Source of the DNA: Deltaproteobacteria bacterium | GTDB lineage: Bacteria > Lernaellota > Lernaellaia > JACKCT01 | Direction: 5' to 3' | NCBI GenBank assembly: GCA_020845895.1 | Contig: JADLEX010000053.1 | Span: forward strand, 62,001 to 126,000 | DNA: 64,000 bases | Shown: piece after piece, positions 27,129 to 36,109 of the stretch | How positions within the stretch are numbered: the stretch's first letter is position 1 | Layout of the letters: every line of letters begins with the position of its first letter | Made by a program: the position numbers and the translations under genes | The notes under the pieces: model-generated | What the model was told of the DNA's origin: nothing | The model's database searches: none | The model's input: only the letters and a program-made list of their open reading frames with translations

Positions 27129-29377
27129 GGCGTATCCTCTACCGCGTCGTGCCGACGACCGAGACAATCGAGGCAGATCTGCCGGATCGACTTGTTCCAG
27201 CTCTTCGAACCGCGCACGAGCGCCTGCACGGCCTCCGCGCCATCGAACCTCGTCAGGGCGTCGGCGGCGGCGCGCACGACCGTCTCGCTGTGTCGCGACA
27301 GAAGTCCGCCATTGACATAAGACCCGAGCGTGGGAATCGCCACTTTGACGCGGATTCCGCCGAGGGCTTTGATCGCGAGCAACTCGGCCTGCTCGTCGCC
27401 GAAAAACGGCGGCTTCTCCGAGAGCTGTTTCACCAGGAATTCAGCACCCCGGTGCGAGTCTGTGAAGTGCGCCATGGAGAGAATCGCCTGATGGCGGACC
27501 GATGAATCACCATCCCGGACCAGGCGGATGAGGGTTTCAATCGCGGTGCCGTCTTTGGATACCCCGAGCGCGCGGGCGACTTCCTTGCGCACGCGGACTT
27601 CCTGGTGACGAGAGGGTTTGTCGAGGAGTTCCACCATGTCTTCGGGTTTGAGACGCGCGATCACCGCGACCATATTGCGTACGACGTACCAGAGCGGATG
27701 ACCGAGGTATCCCGTCGCCTTTTCCACGCACTTGTCGCCGGCCTCGCCGAGGACGTCGATCAGGATCGCACGCGTCGCCCGGTGGTCCTCGCGGGTGAGC
27801 GCGTCGAAGACGGCGTCCCACGCGGCCGGCCCCATCGCCGTCAGGATCCGCGAAATCGCCGGACTCTCCTCCTTGCCCCACTCGTTGAGAGCACGAACCA
27901 GATCGCCAGTCAGTTCGGGCTTCCGGATGCGCACCAAAACGCCACGCGCCACCCGTTGCGAGAGTTCGTGGTCGTTTTTCTTCGACGCGTGTTTTCTCAG
28001 AAGCCGAATCGCGCGGTCGGCGAGCGCATAGCGACCCGTTTCGATGAGAGTCAGGATCCGCTCGTCCATGCCCAGCGCGTAGAACTCGTAGGCGTCGTTG
28101 CCCCGGGCGAGTTCGAGCAAATCGACAAGGTTGTCGGTCGCCCTCTCCTCCATCACCGGTTCGGCCATCTGGCGCAGGATCTCGGGCATCTCGACGTACA
28201 TGTTTTCGATGTACTCGTAGATCGGCATCTCGCGGGACACCTGATCGCCCTGCGTGCCGGAGATCGTCTCGGCGAGCCGTTTCATCCCCGCGCGATCCTG
28301 GGGGAGCTGCTGGGCGCGGTTCATCTTCTCGGCGAAGCGCGTGTCGTGGCGCAGGTCGAAGTCGGCCACGATGCGCCCGATCTCACCCAGAATCTCGGTC
28401 TCGTTTCGGGCGTTGACGTAATATTGATAGGTCTTCAGGAACTCGGCGTCCGACGAATAGTCGGGGTGCAGCCCCTCGAAGAGCGACTGCGCGATCTGGC
28501 GCGACCGGTAGGCGGCGAGATGCTCGGCGACCGACTGCCCGAAGATCGTGCGGTCCAAGTTCGCGTGATCTTTGTCGAGACGCACCGCGTGTTGCATGAC
28601 GATATAGCGGGTGACCGGGTTGAGGTGGTCGAGCGCGCGCTTCAAATCGTTTTGAAACACCGCCGCAGCCTCCGCGCCCTCGGCCTGCGAACCGGCGGCG
28701 AGCGAACCCATCATCTGAATGAACAGGTCGGCGGTTTTCGACGCCTCCTCGCGGTCCGCGTCGCGGGCGATCGCGCCGTCGAGGATCGAGGCGAGGCGAG
28801 GCGCGTTCTGAATCAGACCGCGCATGAAGTCGAGATCGGCCGCCGAGATCTTCTCGTGCGTCGCGGCGAATCCCTTCGAAAGCCGCCTCCAGACCTCGGC
28901 ATCCGAGAGCGCATCGAGCTTCACCTCGAGGTCGCCATCCGAGATCTTGTAGTCGATTTCGGTGATTTCGACGGAGGTGATCCCCTTGAGCGCGAGGAGC
29001 TTGCGGTATCCACCCGTCTGCCGGGCTTCGAAGGGATCGACATCAAGCGTGTTCAGAAACGACGCGAGCTCCTGCCGCCCCACGCCCTGGTGGAAAATGA
29101 TCTGGCTGACGCTATGCTGGTGCAGCGCGCGCGAAAGCGTCGTCACCGCTTCCTCGCCGACGCGTTCCTCGCCGTCCACATAAAGGCGGTCGTGGCCGAC
29201 GTTGATGACCATGGCCGGTCGCTGGTGGAAGTACTGTTCAAAATAAAGAAGAAGCAGGTCGAGCGCGCGGTCTACCGTGGGATGGCCGCTGGGGTACATG
29301 TTGTGCTTCTTGATGAGGCGGGCGAAGCCGGAAAGGACCAGACTCGTCGGCGAATTGCTGTGGAAACTCTGGACCAT
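27125..29377 (-). CDS. HEAT-repeat protein with the same N-terminal module
   Basis: A 750-residue soluble protein. ATG 29377 lies 5 bases after a GGGGG ribosome site; the in-frame GTG just before it would be too close. Residues 1-145 hold the module seen in the HD protein next door (MYPSGHPTVDRAL, INVGHDRLYVDGE, GVGRQELASFLNTL, LKGITSVEI). The middle (150-480) is mostly helical. From about residue 500, HEAT-like repeats run to the end: LTAMGPAAWDAVFDALTR, VRNMVAVIARLKPEDMVELL, EVRVRKEVARALGVS, SVRHQAILSMAH. Such repeats form a protein-binding solenoid. It is translationally coupled to the HD protein, suggesting a joint complex. No enzymatic motif is seen. Confidence 0.78.
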   Translation of the reverse strand: MVQSFHSNSPTSLVLSGFARLIKKHNMYPSGHPTVDRALDLLLLYFEQYFHQRPAMVINVGHDRLYVDGEERVGEEAVTTLSRALHQHSVSQIIFHQGVGRQELASFLNTLDVDPFEARQTGGYRKLLALKGITSVEITEIDYKISDGDLEVKLDALSDAEVWRRLSKGFAATHEKISAADLDFMRGLIQNAPRLASILDGAIARDADREEASKTADLFIQMMGSLAAGSQAEGAEAAAVFQNDLKRALDHLNPVTRYIVMQHAVRLDKDHANLDRTIFGQSVAEHLAAYRSRQIAQSLFEGLHPDYSSDAEFLKTYQYYVNARNETEILGEIGRIVADFDLRHDTRFAEKMNRAQQLPQDRAGMKRLAETISGTQGDQVSREMPIYEYIENMYVEMPEILRQMAEPVMEERATDNLVDLLELARGNDAYEFYALGMDERILTLIETGRYALADRAIRLLRKHASKKNDHELSQRVARGVLVRIRKPELTGDLVRALNEWGKEESPAISRILTAMGPAAWDAVFDALTREDHRATRAILIDVLGEAGDKCVEKATGYLGHPLWYVVRNMVAVIARLKPEDMVELLDKPSRHQEVRVRKEVARALGVSKDGTAIETLIRLVRDGDSSVRHQAILSMAHFTDSHRGAEFLVKQLSEKPPFFGDEQAELLAIKALGGIRVKVAIPTLGSYVNGGLLSRHSETVVRAAADALTRFDGAEAVQALVRGSKSWNKSIRQICLDCLGRRHDAVEDTP

Positions 29378-29695
29378 CACGTCCCCCGACTTCGCATCAC
29401 GTCCCCGGAATTCTCCGGTTCACCGGCACGACACGCATCACCAGTCCCAAGCCTTGATCGCGATCTCCATTGCTATCGGCGGAAATCGGACAAAGCTGAA
29501 CACGCCATCGGGCGACACTGACCGGCGGTCACCGGTTGCTGGAATGCTCCGATGGTCTTCGATGCGGATTCGCGTCGCCGTGCGTTCGACCGGCATGACC
29601 ACGATTCTCGATCGGGTAACGACCCGTTCTGATGGAGGTTTCCCGAGAAAAATACACCGAAGGCGGGACGGCTGGCAATTCCAGCCGAGTGGAAA
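29378..29695. other. 318-bp intergenic region between the ClC and HEAT genes
   Basis: No gene is supported here; short frames on both strands lack ribosome sites and family features. The region carries a hairpin near the ClC stop (29669-29687) and a small palindrome CCGGA-ATTC-TCCGG at 29405-29418. It must hold the promoter of the HEAT/HD/nadK operon, but I cannot read a good -35/-10 pair. Confidence 0.5.
29669..29687 (-). terminator. Weak hairpin after the ClC gene
   Basis: CGGCTGG (29669-29675), 5-nt loop, CCAGCCG (29681-29687). On the minus strand it follows the ClC stop; a T-rich stretch (TATTTTTC) comes only about 14 nt later, so termination strength is doubtful. Confidence 0.35.
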
Positions 29696-31816
29696 TTACG
29701 ATTTTTCCAATTCGCGCGAAAATTCGTCGAACTGAACCGAGGAACCCGCGCAAACGAGGATGTCGCCCACGGAAAGAGGCTCGTCCGCATCGGGGACCCC
29801 GCCTTCAGACAACCCCGTTTGGTGTGCGCTGCGGCGGGCAAGGCAGTGAATGCCCCACCGGGCCCGCAGGCCGATCTGCGCCAGGGTCCGGCCCGCGAGC
29901 CTCGCAGTCACAACGATCTCGCGGGTTTCGTATCCCTCCCCAAATTCCAAGGCGCTGAACAGATCCCCGTTTGCGGTGTGCTGAATGACGCGAAGCCCCC
30001 CGCTCGACTGGCGCAATAGCTCCCGATTGTAGGTATCCAGGATGACGGTCCGCGGCAAAACACCGACCAGTCTCGGATCGTCGGCGCCAGCCACGACGGG
30101 CAATTGTTCCTGACTGCGCAGGGACGACATTCTCACGCATTCGGCCAGCGTCATTTCCGGCGTCGCGTTGGCCGAAGCCGGGAGCATGACGTCCTGGGCC
30201 AGGACGAGCTGATCGAGACCCGTTTCCGCCATCACGGACTTGATGAGGTGGATATTGATCCGCCCGGCCAGACAACCGTCGGCATCGGTGACGTAGATCT
30301 CGGCGTGCCGCGAGGCGAGAACCGCGTCGATGACGCCCTGGAAGGAGAGGTTGCGGGGAATCGTCACGAAATCCGTCTGCATCACGTCGTTGACGCGGAC
30401 TCGGGCCAGCACCGCTTCTTCCCGGCTCGACGCGATGACGATCCCCGATCGAGCGAGCTTGAGCGTGTAAATCGACTCCCGCGAAATGACCCTCGCGAAG
30501 ACCGTCGCCAGCGCGCACGCGATCATGAGCGGGAGGATGATGGCGTACCCGTTCGTCATTTCGAAGACGATGAGCATGGCGGTCAGGGGCGCATGCGTTG
30601 CCGCCGCCACCACGGCGGCCATGCCGACGACCGCGTAAGTTCCGGACGGCGCGAATTGGACGAACGGCAACCATCGCGCGGCGAACAGACCGATCGCGCC
30701 GCCGAGTGCCGAGCCCATGACCAGACTCGGGGCGAAAACGCCCCCCGAACTGCCCGACCCCAGCGACAGGCACGTTGCCGCCATCTTGGCGACGACGATC
30801 ACGAGGAGAATTCCGGGGGCGAACTCGGCGCGAAAGATCCGGTCGATCACGTCGTACCCGACGCCGAAGACCTGGGGCACGCCGATGCCGATCGCTCCGA
30901 CGACCGCCGCCCCGATGGCGGGCCGAGCCCAGTCGGGGACCTTCTTCATCGCCCCGAAAACGTCTTCGGTGGCGTAAAGAAGTTTCTTGTAAGTCACCGC
31001 GACGAAGCCCGCGACAACCCCGAGAACGGCATATACGCCCATTTCCCACGGCGAATTGAGAACGAAGTCGGGCGGCGCGACGAACGCCGAGGTCGCGCCC
31101 AGCACCGACCGCGCAACCACGGTGGCGACGACGCTGGCGATTGCGAGTCCCGACAGGGCCGTCAGCGCGAAATCCGCGAGGATGATCTCCATCGCGAAAA
31201 ACATCCCCGCGATGGGGGCATTGAAACTGGCCGCGATACCCGCCGCCACGCCGCAGGCGACCAGGTACCGCATCCGCTCCTCGTCAATTCCCAACACCTG
31301 CCCGCTGACCGAACCGAAGGTCGCGCCGATCTGCGCAATCGGCCCTTCGGGACCGAGGCTCGATCCGGTTCCGATGGAGAGCGCACTCGTCAGGATCTTG
31401 ACGAAGGCCACGCGACCGCGAATAACGCCGCCGCGCCGCGCCACCGCGTCCATGACCTCCGGAACGCCGTGACCGCGCGCGTCGGGCGCCCAGTAACGCA
31501 GGATCGGCCCGACCAACGCGGCTCCCGCGACCGGGACCGCGATCTTGAGCCAGGGCGGGAACGCGGCGAAGCCCTCGGCGGCGGCGCTTGGATCGAGATG
31601 ACCCCACCAAACCGCAATGCGCATCGCGCCGTTCCCGATCAATTCGATGACGTAATGGAAGGCGATTGCGCCGAGCCCGCCGATGAGCCCGATGAACGCG
31701 GCCATCACGAGCAGCGTCCACTCAGCGCCCGCCTGCCAGTGCTCCAGCCGCGGTCTCAGGAAGATAAGGGCGCCACCGGCGATCGCCCGAAGTCGCGACA
31801 TGAGGGTTCGTCTCAT
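29696..31816 (-). CDS. ClC-type chloride channel/antiporter with CBS and RCK_C domains
   Basis: A 706-residue membrane protein. The transport core (about 20-430) has many hydrophobic helices, the filter motif GTGSSLGPEGP at about 147-157 (its Glu matches the gating glutamate), and GSGSSGGVFAPS. Residues 450-575 form a CBS pair (VNDVMQTDFVTIPRN, AQDVMLPAS). The last 95 residues look like a TrkA-C/RCK_C domain (EIVVTARLAGRTLAQIGL, then VGDILVCAGSS), an uncommon addition that may bind a small ligand. The start is not certain: ATG 31816 (MRRTLMSRL) fits the promoter at 31864-31891; ATG 31801 and TTG 31852 are alternatives. It moves chloride, possibly with protons, across the inner membrane. Confidence 0.88.
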   Translation of the reverse strand: MRRTLMSRLRAIAGGALIFLRPRLEHWQAGAEWTLLVMAAFIGLIGGLGAIAFHYVIELIGNGAMRIAVWWGHLDPSAAAEGFAAFPPWLKIAVPVAGAALVGPILRYWAPDARGHGVPEVMDAVARRGGVIRGRVAFVKILTSALSIGTGSSLGPEGPIAQIGATFGSVSGQVLGIDEERMRYLVACGVAAGIAASFNAPIAGMFFAMEIILADFALTALSGLAIASVVATVVARSVLGATSAFVAPPDFVLNSPWEMGVYAVLGVVAGFVAVTYKKLLYATEDVFGAMKKVPDWARPAIGAAVVGAIGIGVPQVFGVGYDVIDRIFRAEFAPGILLVIVVAKMAATCLSLGSGSSGGVFAPSLVMGSALGGAIGLFAARWLPFVQFAPSGTYAVVGMAAVVAAATHAPLTAMLIVFEMTNGYAIILPLMIACALATVFARVISRESIYTLKLARSGIVIASSREEAVLARVRVNDVMQTDFVTIPRNLSFQGVIDAVLASRHAEIYVTDADGCLAGRINIHLIKSVMAETGLDQLVLAQDVMLPASANATPEMTLAECVRMSSLRSQEQLPVVAGADDPRLVGVLPRTVILDTYNRELLRQSSGGLRVIQHTANGDLFSALEFGEGYETREIVVTARLAGRTLAQIGLRARWGIHCLARRSAHQTGLSEGGVPDADEPLSVGDILVCAGSSVQFDEFSRELEKS

Positions 31817-31863
31817 GTCGGCACGATTCGGAACGGTGGTTTGGATGGGCAAAACATGCGCCT

Positions 31864-31891
31864 TGTCTAGACGAATGAGCCCTCATGTCAA
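31864..31891 (-). promoter_or_regulatory. Promoter of the ClC gene
   Basis: Minus-strand TTGACA (31886-31891, perfect), 16-bp spacer, TAGACA (31864-31869). The expected start is near 31857, leaving about 40 nt before ATG 31816, which argues against the TTG start at 31852. Confidence 0.5.
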
Positions 31892-31960
31892 GCGAAAATG
31901 ACGCGACGCGTAGCCTCGACGCGAATCGATGCGACCCCTTCGCCATGAGGGGTTCAGACC

Positions 31961-31989
31961 TTGACTTCACTACCCCCCTCTCCTAAGAC
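31961..31989 (+). promoter_or_regulatory. Promoter of the outer-membrane barrel gene
   Basis: TTGACT (31961-31966), 17-bp spacer, TAAGAC (31984-31989). Transcription would start near 31996, giving a leader of about 113 nt to ATG 32109. The first bases of that leader form a palindrome, GGTTCG-AC-CGAACC (31995-32008). Confidence 0.45.
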
Positions 31990-32108
31990 ACAAGGGTTCG
32001 ACCGAACCAACGTCATCGTGAAATTTTCGCGCGCGGAACTCGCGCCGGTCGGTCGTTCGAGCGGCGTAGCAACATCGAACGCGAAGAGACATCGAGCGGC
32101 GGAGCGCC

Positions 32109-32816
32109 ATGCGAATTTCGAAACTCGTCGTTGGGATTTGTGTTCTCGTCCTGTGCGGCGTCACTGCGGTTGTCGCGTCCGCCGCGCCGCTGGGCGGACT
32201 TTCGTACAACATCGGCAGCAATGGCTTCGCGTTCTCAGCGGGACCGGGGGTCGGGTTCGTCCAGCGCGACGTGCATGTGCTGGAAAACGAGCGCGCGGTG
32301 GACGAAGCGTCGAGTTCACGCCTGCTGCTCAAAGCCGACGTCGCGCCGGTTTATTTCCTCGACGTGTACGGCATCATCGGCATGGCCGACTATCAGCTCG
32401 ACGACGCCGACTTTCGCGGATCGCTCGCTCCGGCGTACGGCGGCGGCGGCCGGTTGATGCTGTTGCCCTACGGCTTGAAGACCGATTTGAATCTGTCGCT
32501 CGACGCGCAGTACCTCGGCTACCGCACCGAGGACCACCACGTGAAGGCACGGATCGACGAGACGCAGATCGCTCTCGTGCTCGCCTACAAGCTCCACGGC
32601 CTCGTTCCCTACGGCGGCGTCAAATACAATCCCGTCAAAACCCAGTTCGCCGGCGACGACAACGACCTGCTCAACGATCAGGAGTACGGAATCTTTCTCG
32701 GCATCGACTACTTCGTCACGCCGAACGTGTTCTTCTCGGGCGAGCTGTCGATCTTTTCCGAGACCAGTTTCTTCGCCATGGTGGGATACAACTTCCCGTC
32801 GATCCACAGTCGCTGA
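32109..32816 (+). CDS. Small outer-membrane beta-barrel protein
   Basis: A 235-residue exported protein. Residues 1-26 are a signal peptide (MRISKLVVGICVLVLCG, cleavage likely after ASA). The mature part alternates polar and hydrophobic residues in about eight strands (FAFSAGPGVGFVQRD, APVYFLDVYGIIGMADYQL, RLMLLPYGLKTDLNLSLDA, YGIFLGIDYFVTPNVFF). It ends FFAMVGYNFPSIHSR, so the usual C-terminal Phe lies a few residues in from the end. Size and strand number fit an OmpA/OmpW-size barrel; pore or adhesion roles cannot be told apart. GGAG at 32101 precedes the ATG. It is divergent from the ClC gene and 42 bp upstream of the transaldolase. Confidence 0.72.
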   Translation: MRISKLVVGICVLVLCGVTAVVASAAPLGGLSYNIGSNGFAFSAGPGVGFVQRDVHVLENERAVDEASSSRLLLKADVAPVYFLDVYGIIGMADYQLDDADFRGSLAPAYGGGGRLMLLPYGLKTDLNLSLDAQYLGYRTEDHHVKARIDETQIALVLAYKLHGLVPYGGVKYNPVKTQFAGDDNDLLNDQEYGIFLGIDYFVTPNVFFSGELSIFSETSFFAMVGYNFPSIHSR

Positions 32817-32858
32817 TCGCGCGCCCCCGCCGGGGGTTCACATTTCAAGGAGCCGCTC

Positions 32859-33584
32859 ATGGATTTCTATCTCGATACCGCCGACCTCAAGGAAATCGCT
32901 CAGGGCGTGGCGTGGGGCCTCGTCGACGGCGTGACCACCAATCCGTCCCTGATCGCCAAGACCGGAGAGACGTTCGAGTCTCTCGCTCCGAAGATCACGA
33001 AGATGGTCAAGGGCCCCATCAGCCTCGAAGTCATCAGCGACGACCACGAGGGCATGCTGCGCGAGGCGCACCAGCTCGTGAAGATCGCCAAAAACGTCGT
33101 CGTGAAGATTCCGATGACCGAAGAGGGCATGATCGCCACGCGAAAGCTCGCCTCCGAGGGCATCCCCGTCAACGTCACGCTCATCTTCTCGCCCACGCAG
33201 GCCCTCATCGCGGCCAAGGCGGGCGCGAGCTACGTGAGCCCATTCCTCGGGCGCGTGGACGACATCTCCTACGACGGTCTGGAACTCGTCGAGAAGATCG
33301 TGGACATTTTCCAGAACTACGACGTGGCGACGCGCGTTCTCGCGGCGTCGATCCGCCATCCCGTGCACGTGGTGGAATGCGCGCTCATGGGCGCGGACAT
33401 CTGCACCATGCCGTTCAAGGTCCTGCAGCAGCTCTTCCGACATCCGCTCACGGACAAGGGGATCGAGCTGTTCAAGGCCGACTACGCAAAGATCCCCAAG
33501 GCACCCGCTCCGTCCGCCAAGAGCGGCAGCAAGAGCGGCAGCAAGGGCGGCATCAAGAGCGGCAAGAAATCGAAGAAGGCCTAG
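32859..33584 (+). CDS. Transaldolase / fructose-6-phosphate aldolase-type, with Lys/Ser/Gly-rich tail
   Basis: A 241-residue class I aldolase. It starts MDFYLDTADLKEI and has TTNPSLIAK near residues 26-34, the Schiff-base lysine K83 in VVVKIPMTEEG, and the NVTLIFSPTQAL strand. The core matches the short (about 215-residue) transaldolase/FSA subfamily and should act in the pentose phosphate pathway. The last 27 residues are an added tail of Lys, Ser, Gly and Ala (AKSGSKSGSKGG and more), absent from typical members; it may bind nucleic acid or polyanions. AAGGAG precedes the ATG. The gene converges with priA, 4 bp apart. Confidence 0.9.
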   Translation: MDFYLDTADLKEIAQGVAWGLVDGVTTNPSLIAKTGETFESLAPKITKMVKGPISLEVISDDHEGMLREAHQLVKIAKNVVVKIPMTEEGMIATRKLASEGIPVNVTLIFSPTQALIAAKAGASYVSPFLGRVDDISYDGLELVEKIVDIFQNYDVATRVLAASIRHPVHVVECALMGADICTMPFKVLQQLFRHPLTDKGIELFKADYAKIPKAPAPSAKSGSKSGSKGGIKSGKKSKKA

Positions 33585-33588
33585 CGCC

Positions 33589-36102
33589 TCACACGACGCT
33601 TTGCGGATCCATGTCGACACGCCACGCCAGCGTGGACGGCGCGACGCGGTCGTGTGCCTTTTTCGCCGCCGCGATCAGGCGGTGAAGATCTGCGGGGGTT
33701 TGAGCGCGCAAAAAGACCTGAAAACGAAAACGGTTCTTGACGCGGGCGATCATCGACCGCGCGGGCCCCAGCACGGCGTCGGCTTCGAGGGAAAGTTCCT
33801 TGGCCGCCTTACGCGCGCCCTTCGCCGCGGCCAGCGCCGCGCTGCGCGCGGCGTCGCGGTCGGGCCCGCTCACCCGAACGAGCGCTGTCCGGGCAAACGG
33901 CGGAAACCACGACACCTTGCGTCGGTTGATTTCAAGTTCATAAAAGCGTTCGAAGTCGTGCCCGGAGGCGCACGTCACCGCGTAATGATCGGGATTGTAG
34001 GTCTGCATCACGATGCGTCCCGGTGCTTCGGCGCGGCCTGCGCGGCCCGAGACCTGCGTGACGAGCTGAAACGTCCGCTCCGCGGCGCGAAAATCCGGCA
34101 TCGAGAGAGAACTGTCGGCTTGTAATACTCCGACGAGCGTGACGTTCGGAAAGTCGTGTCCTTTGGCGACCATCTGCGTGCCGAGCAGGATGTCGGCCTC
34201 GCCCCGTCGAAACGGCGTGAGCACCCGTTGGTGTCCCTCGCGTCCGGCCACCGTGTCGCGGTCCATGCGCACCACGCGCGCCGAGGGAAAGAGCCGCGCG
34301 ATTTCGTGCTCGACCTGCTCGGTCCCGAGCCCCGCGTAAAACAAACGCTCGCCACCGCAAACGCGGCACGTGCGCGGCGGGGCGTACTCTCGATCGCAGT
34401 AGTGGCAGACCGCCTTTTGGCGCGACGCGTGAAACGTCAGGGACACGTCGCAATCGAGGCACTGCGCCGACGCACCGCACGCGAGACAGAAGACGTGGGT
34501 GGAGTATCCGCGACGGTTGAGCAGCAGAATCGTCTGCTCGCCGGCTTCGAGATTCTCCCGTAACGCTGTGGCGAGGGACGGAGAGAAGATCATGCGGGCA
34601 TGAGGAAGGTCGTCACCCGGTCGATCCGAGCGTGGTTTTCGGGCGAGTTCCTTTTCCAACGGACGCAGATCCACCACCGACACCGGCGGCATGCCACGCC
34701 CGTGGACGCGTTCGCGCAATTCGAGAAGCTCGTATCGGCCCGACTTCGCGCCATGAAAGGTCTCCATGCTCGGCGTCGCCGAACCGAGCACGACGGGGCA
34801 TTTTGTTTCACGTCCCAGCCAGATCGCCAGATCGCGCGCGTTGTAGGGCAGCGCGTCGTCCTGTTTGTACGAACCGTCGTGCTCCTCATCGACAACGACC
34901 ACGCCGAGATCATCGAACGGCGCGAAGATCGCACTTCGCGCGCCGATCACGACGCGTTTTTCGCGCCGACGCACGCGCCGCCACAGGTCGTAGCGCTCGC
35001 CGGGCGCGAGCCCCGAATGACTCGCGCCGACCGCATCGCCAAAGCGGCCGACGAACCGCCCCACGAGTTGCGGCGTCAGCGCGATCTCCGGCACGAGAAC
35101 GAGCGCGGGCCGTCCCGCCGCGAGCGCGCGCTCCACGAGACGCAGGTACACCTCGGTCTTGCCCGACCCCGTCACGCCGTGAAGCACGAACGTGCGGTGC
35201 TCGCGCGCGTCCATGGTCGCGCAGACCCGGCGCACGGCCGCGCCCTGCGCCGCGTTCAGCACCGGCGGAGCTTGATGGTCGGCGTCGATCGACGCCTGAC
35301 GATAGACCTCGCGCGAATCGATGCGGAACCATCCCGCCGCGGCCAGCGCACGCAGGTGCGCCCGAGGATCTGCGTCGATCAGATCGGCGATTTCGCCGCC
35401 GGTCACGGCGCGCCCCGCCGTGACGACGGCCTCCAGCACGGCGAGCCGCTTCGGCGAACGCACCAGCGCCGCGCGGGCCTCTTCAAGATTCGCCCCCGTC
35501 GCGGGCGCGTACATGGCGATCGTCTTCGCGCAGATCGCCGGCATGCGCATCTGCACGTGCGTGAGGACGAGCCCGTCGCGCACGAGCGTTCGAAGCTGCG
35601 TCTCGCGGAACGTCGGAACCCGTTTCGGCAGCGACGCGACGGCGATACCCGGCGGCTCCTCGGCCAGCGCTTCGAGCAACACCATCAGCGCCTCGCGCAC
35701 GGAGCCCTCTTCGCGCAGCGCCGCGCGCCCGGCGTCGGTGATCTCGGCGATGCGCTGCGTCGATTGCAGGATGCCGGCGGGCAGCGCTGTTCGCACAACC
35801 TCGCCGATCGGGGCGAGGTAGTAGCGCGCCATGAACTCGAACATGCGGACCTGCAAGGGACCGAAGAACGGTTCCGTGGCGAGCGGCTCGATCGCCGGGA
35901 GCACCTCGACGTCCACGGGCGCTTCGACCTCCGTGTGCAGAACGAAGGCGGACACGTGGCGTCGCCCGAAGGGTACGACGAGGCCCGTCCCCACGGAGAC
36001 CTTGCCGGGCCAGTCCTCGGGAATTCGATAGTGGTAAGTGCCGGGGGCGGTCAGGGCGACCGCGGTTTCGACGCACATCTCCCGACGATCGACAGCGCTC
36101 AT
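33589..36102 (-). CDS. priA: Primosomal replication-restart helicase PriA
   Basis: An 837-residue 3'-to-5' helicase. Start MSAVDRREMCVETAVAL at 36102 is preceded by a GAGACG site and opens the 3'-DNA-binding domain (FGRRHVSAFVL). Walker A GVTGSGKTEVYL is at about 308-319, the DEEH box in VVVVDEEHDGSYKQ near 400, and SGRAGRAEAPGRIVMQTYNPD belongs to motif VI. The zinc-binding cysteines occur in CLACGASAQCLDC and CHYCDREYAPPRTCRVC at about 545-590. It reloads the replicative helicase at stalled forks. The length is slightly above the E. coli protein (732). galU lies 7 bp upstream on the same strand. Confidence 0.95.
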   Translation of the reverse strand: MSAVDRREMCVETAVALTAPGTYHYRIPEDWPGKVSVGTGLVVPFGRRHVSAFVLHTEVEAPVDVEVLPAIEPLATEPFFGPLQVRMFEFMARYYLAPIGEVVRTALPAGILQSTQRIAEITDAGRAALREEGSVREALMVLLEALAEEPPGIAVASLPKRVPTFRETQLRTLVRDGLVLTHVQMRMPAICAKTIAMYAPATGANLEEARAALVRSPKRLAVLEAVVTAGRAVTGGEIADLIDADPRAHLRALAAAGWFRIDSREVYRQASIDADHQAPPVLNAAQGAAVRRVCATMDAREHRTFVLHGVTGSGKTEVYLRLVERALAAGRPALVLVPEIALTPQLVGRFVGRFGDAVGASHSGLAPGERYDLWRRVRRREKRVVIGARSAIFAPFDDLGVVVVDEEHDGSYKQDDALPYNARDLAIWLGRETKCPVVLGSATPSMETFHGAKSGRYELLELRERVHGRGMPPVSVVDLRPLEKELARKPRSDRPGDDLPHARMIFSPSLATALRENLEAGEQTILLLNRRGYSTHVFCLACGASAQCLDCDVSLTFHASRQKAVCHYCDREYAPPRTCRVCGGERLFYAGLGTEQVEHEIARLFPSARVVRMDRDTVAGREGHQRVLTPFRRGEADILLGTQMVAKGHDFPNVTLVGVLQADSSLSMPDFRAAERTFQLVTQVSGRAGRAEAPGRIVMQTYNPDHYAVTCASGHDFERFYELEINRRKVSWFPPFARTALVRVSGPDRDAARSAALAAAKGARKAAKELSLEADAVLGPARSMIARVKNRFRFQVFLRAQTPADLHRLIAAAKKAHDRVAPSTLAWRVDMDPQSVV

Positions 36103-36109
36103 CGGCGTC

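Noticed and set aside
33520-33584. Frameshift or read-through at the 3' end of the transaldolase gene
   Set aside because: The basic tail is in frame with a normal stop, and the codons look like the rest of the gene, so it is a genuine extension.
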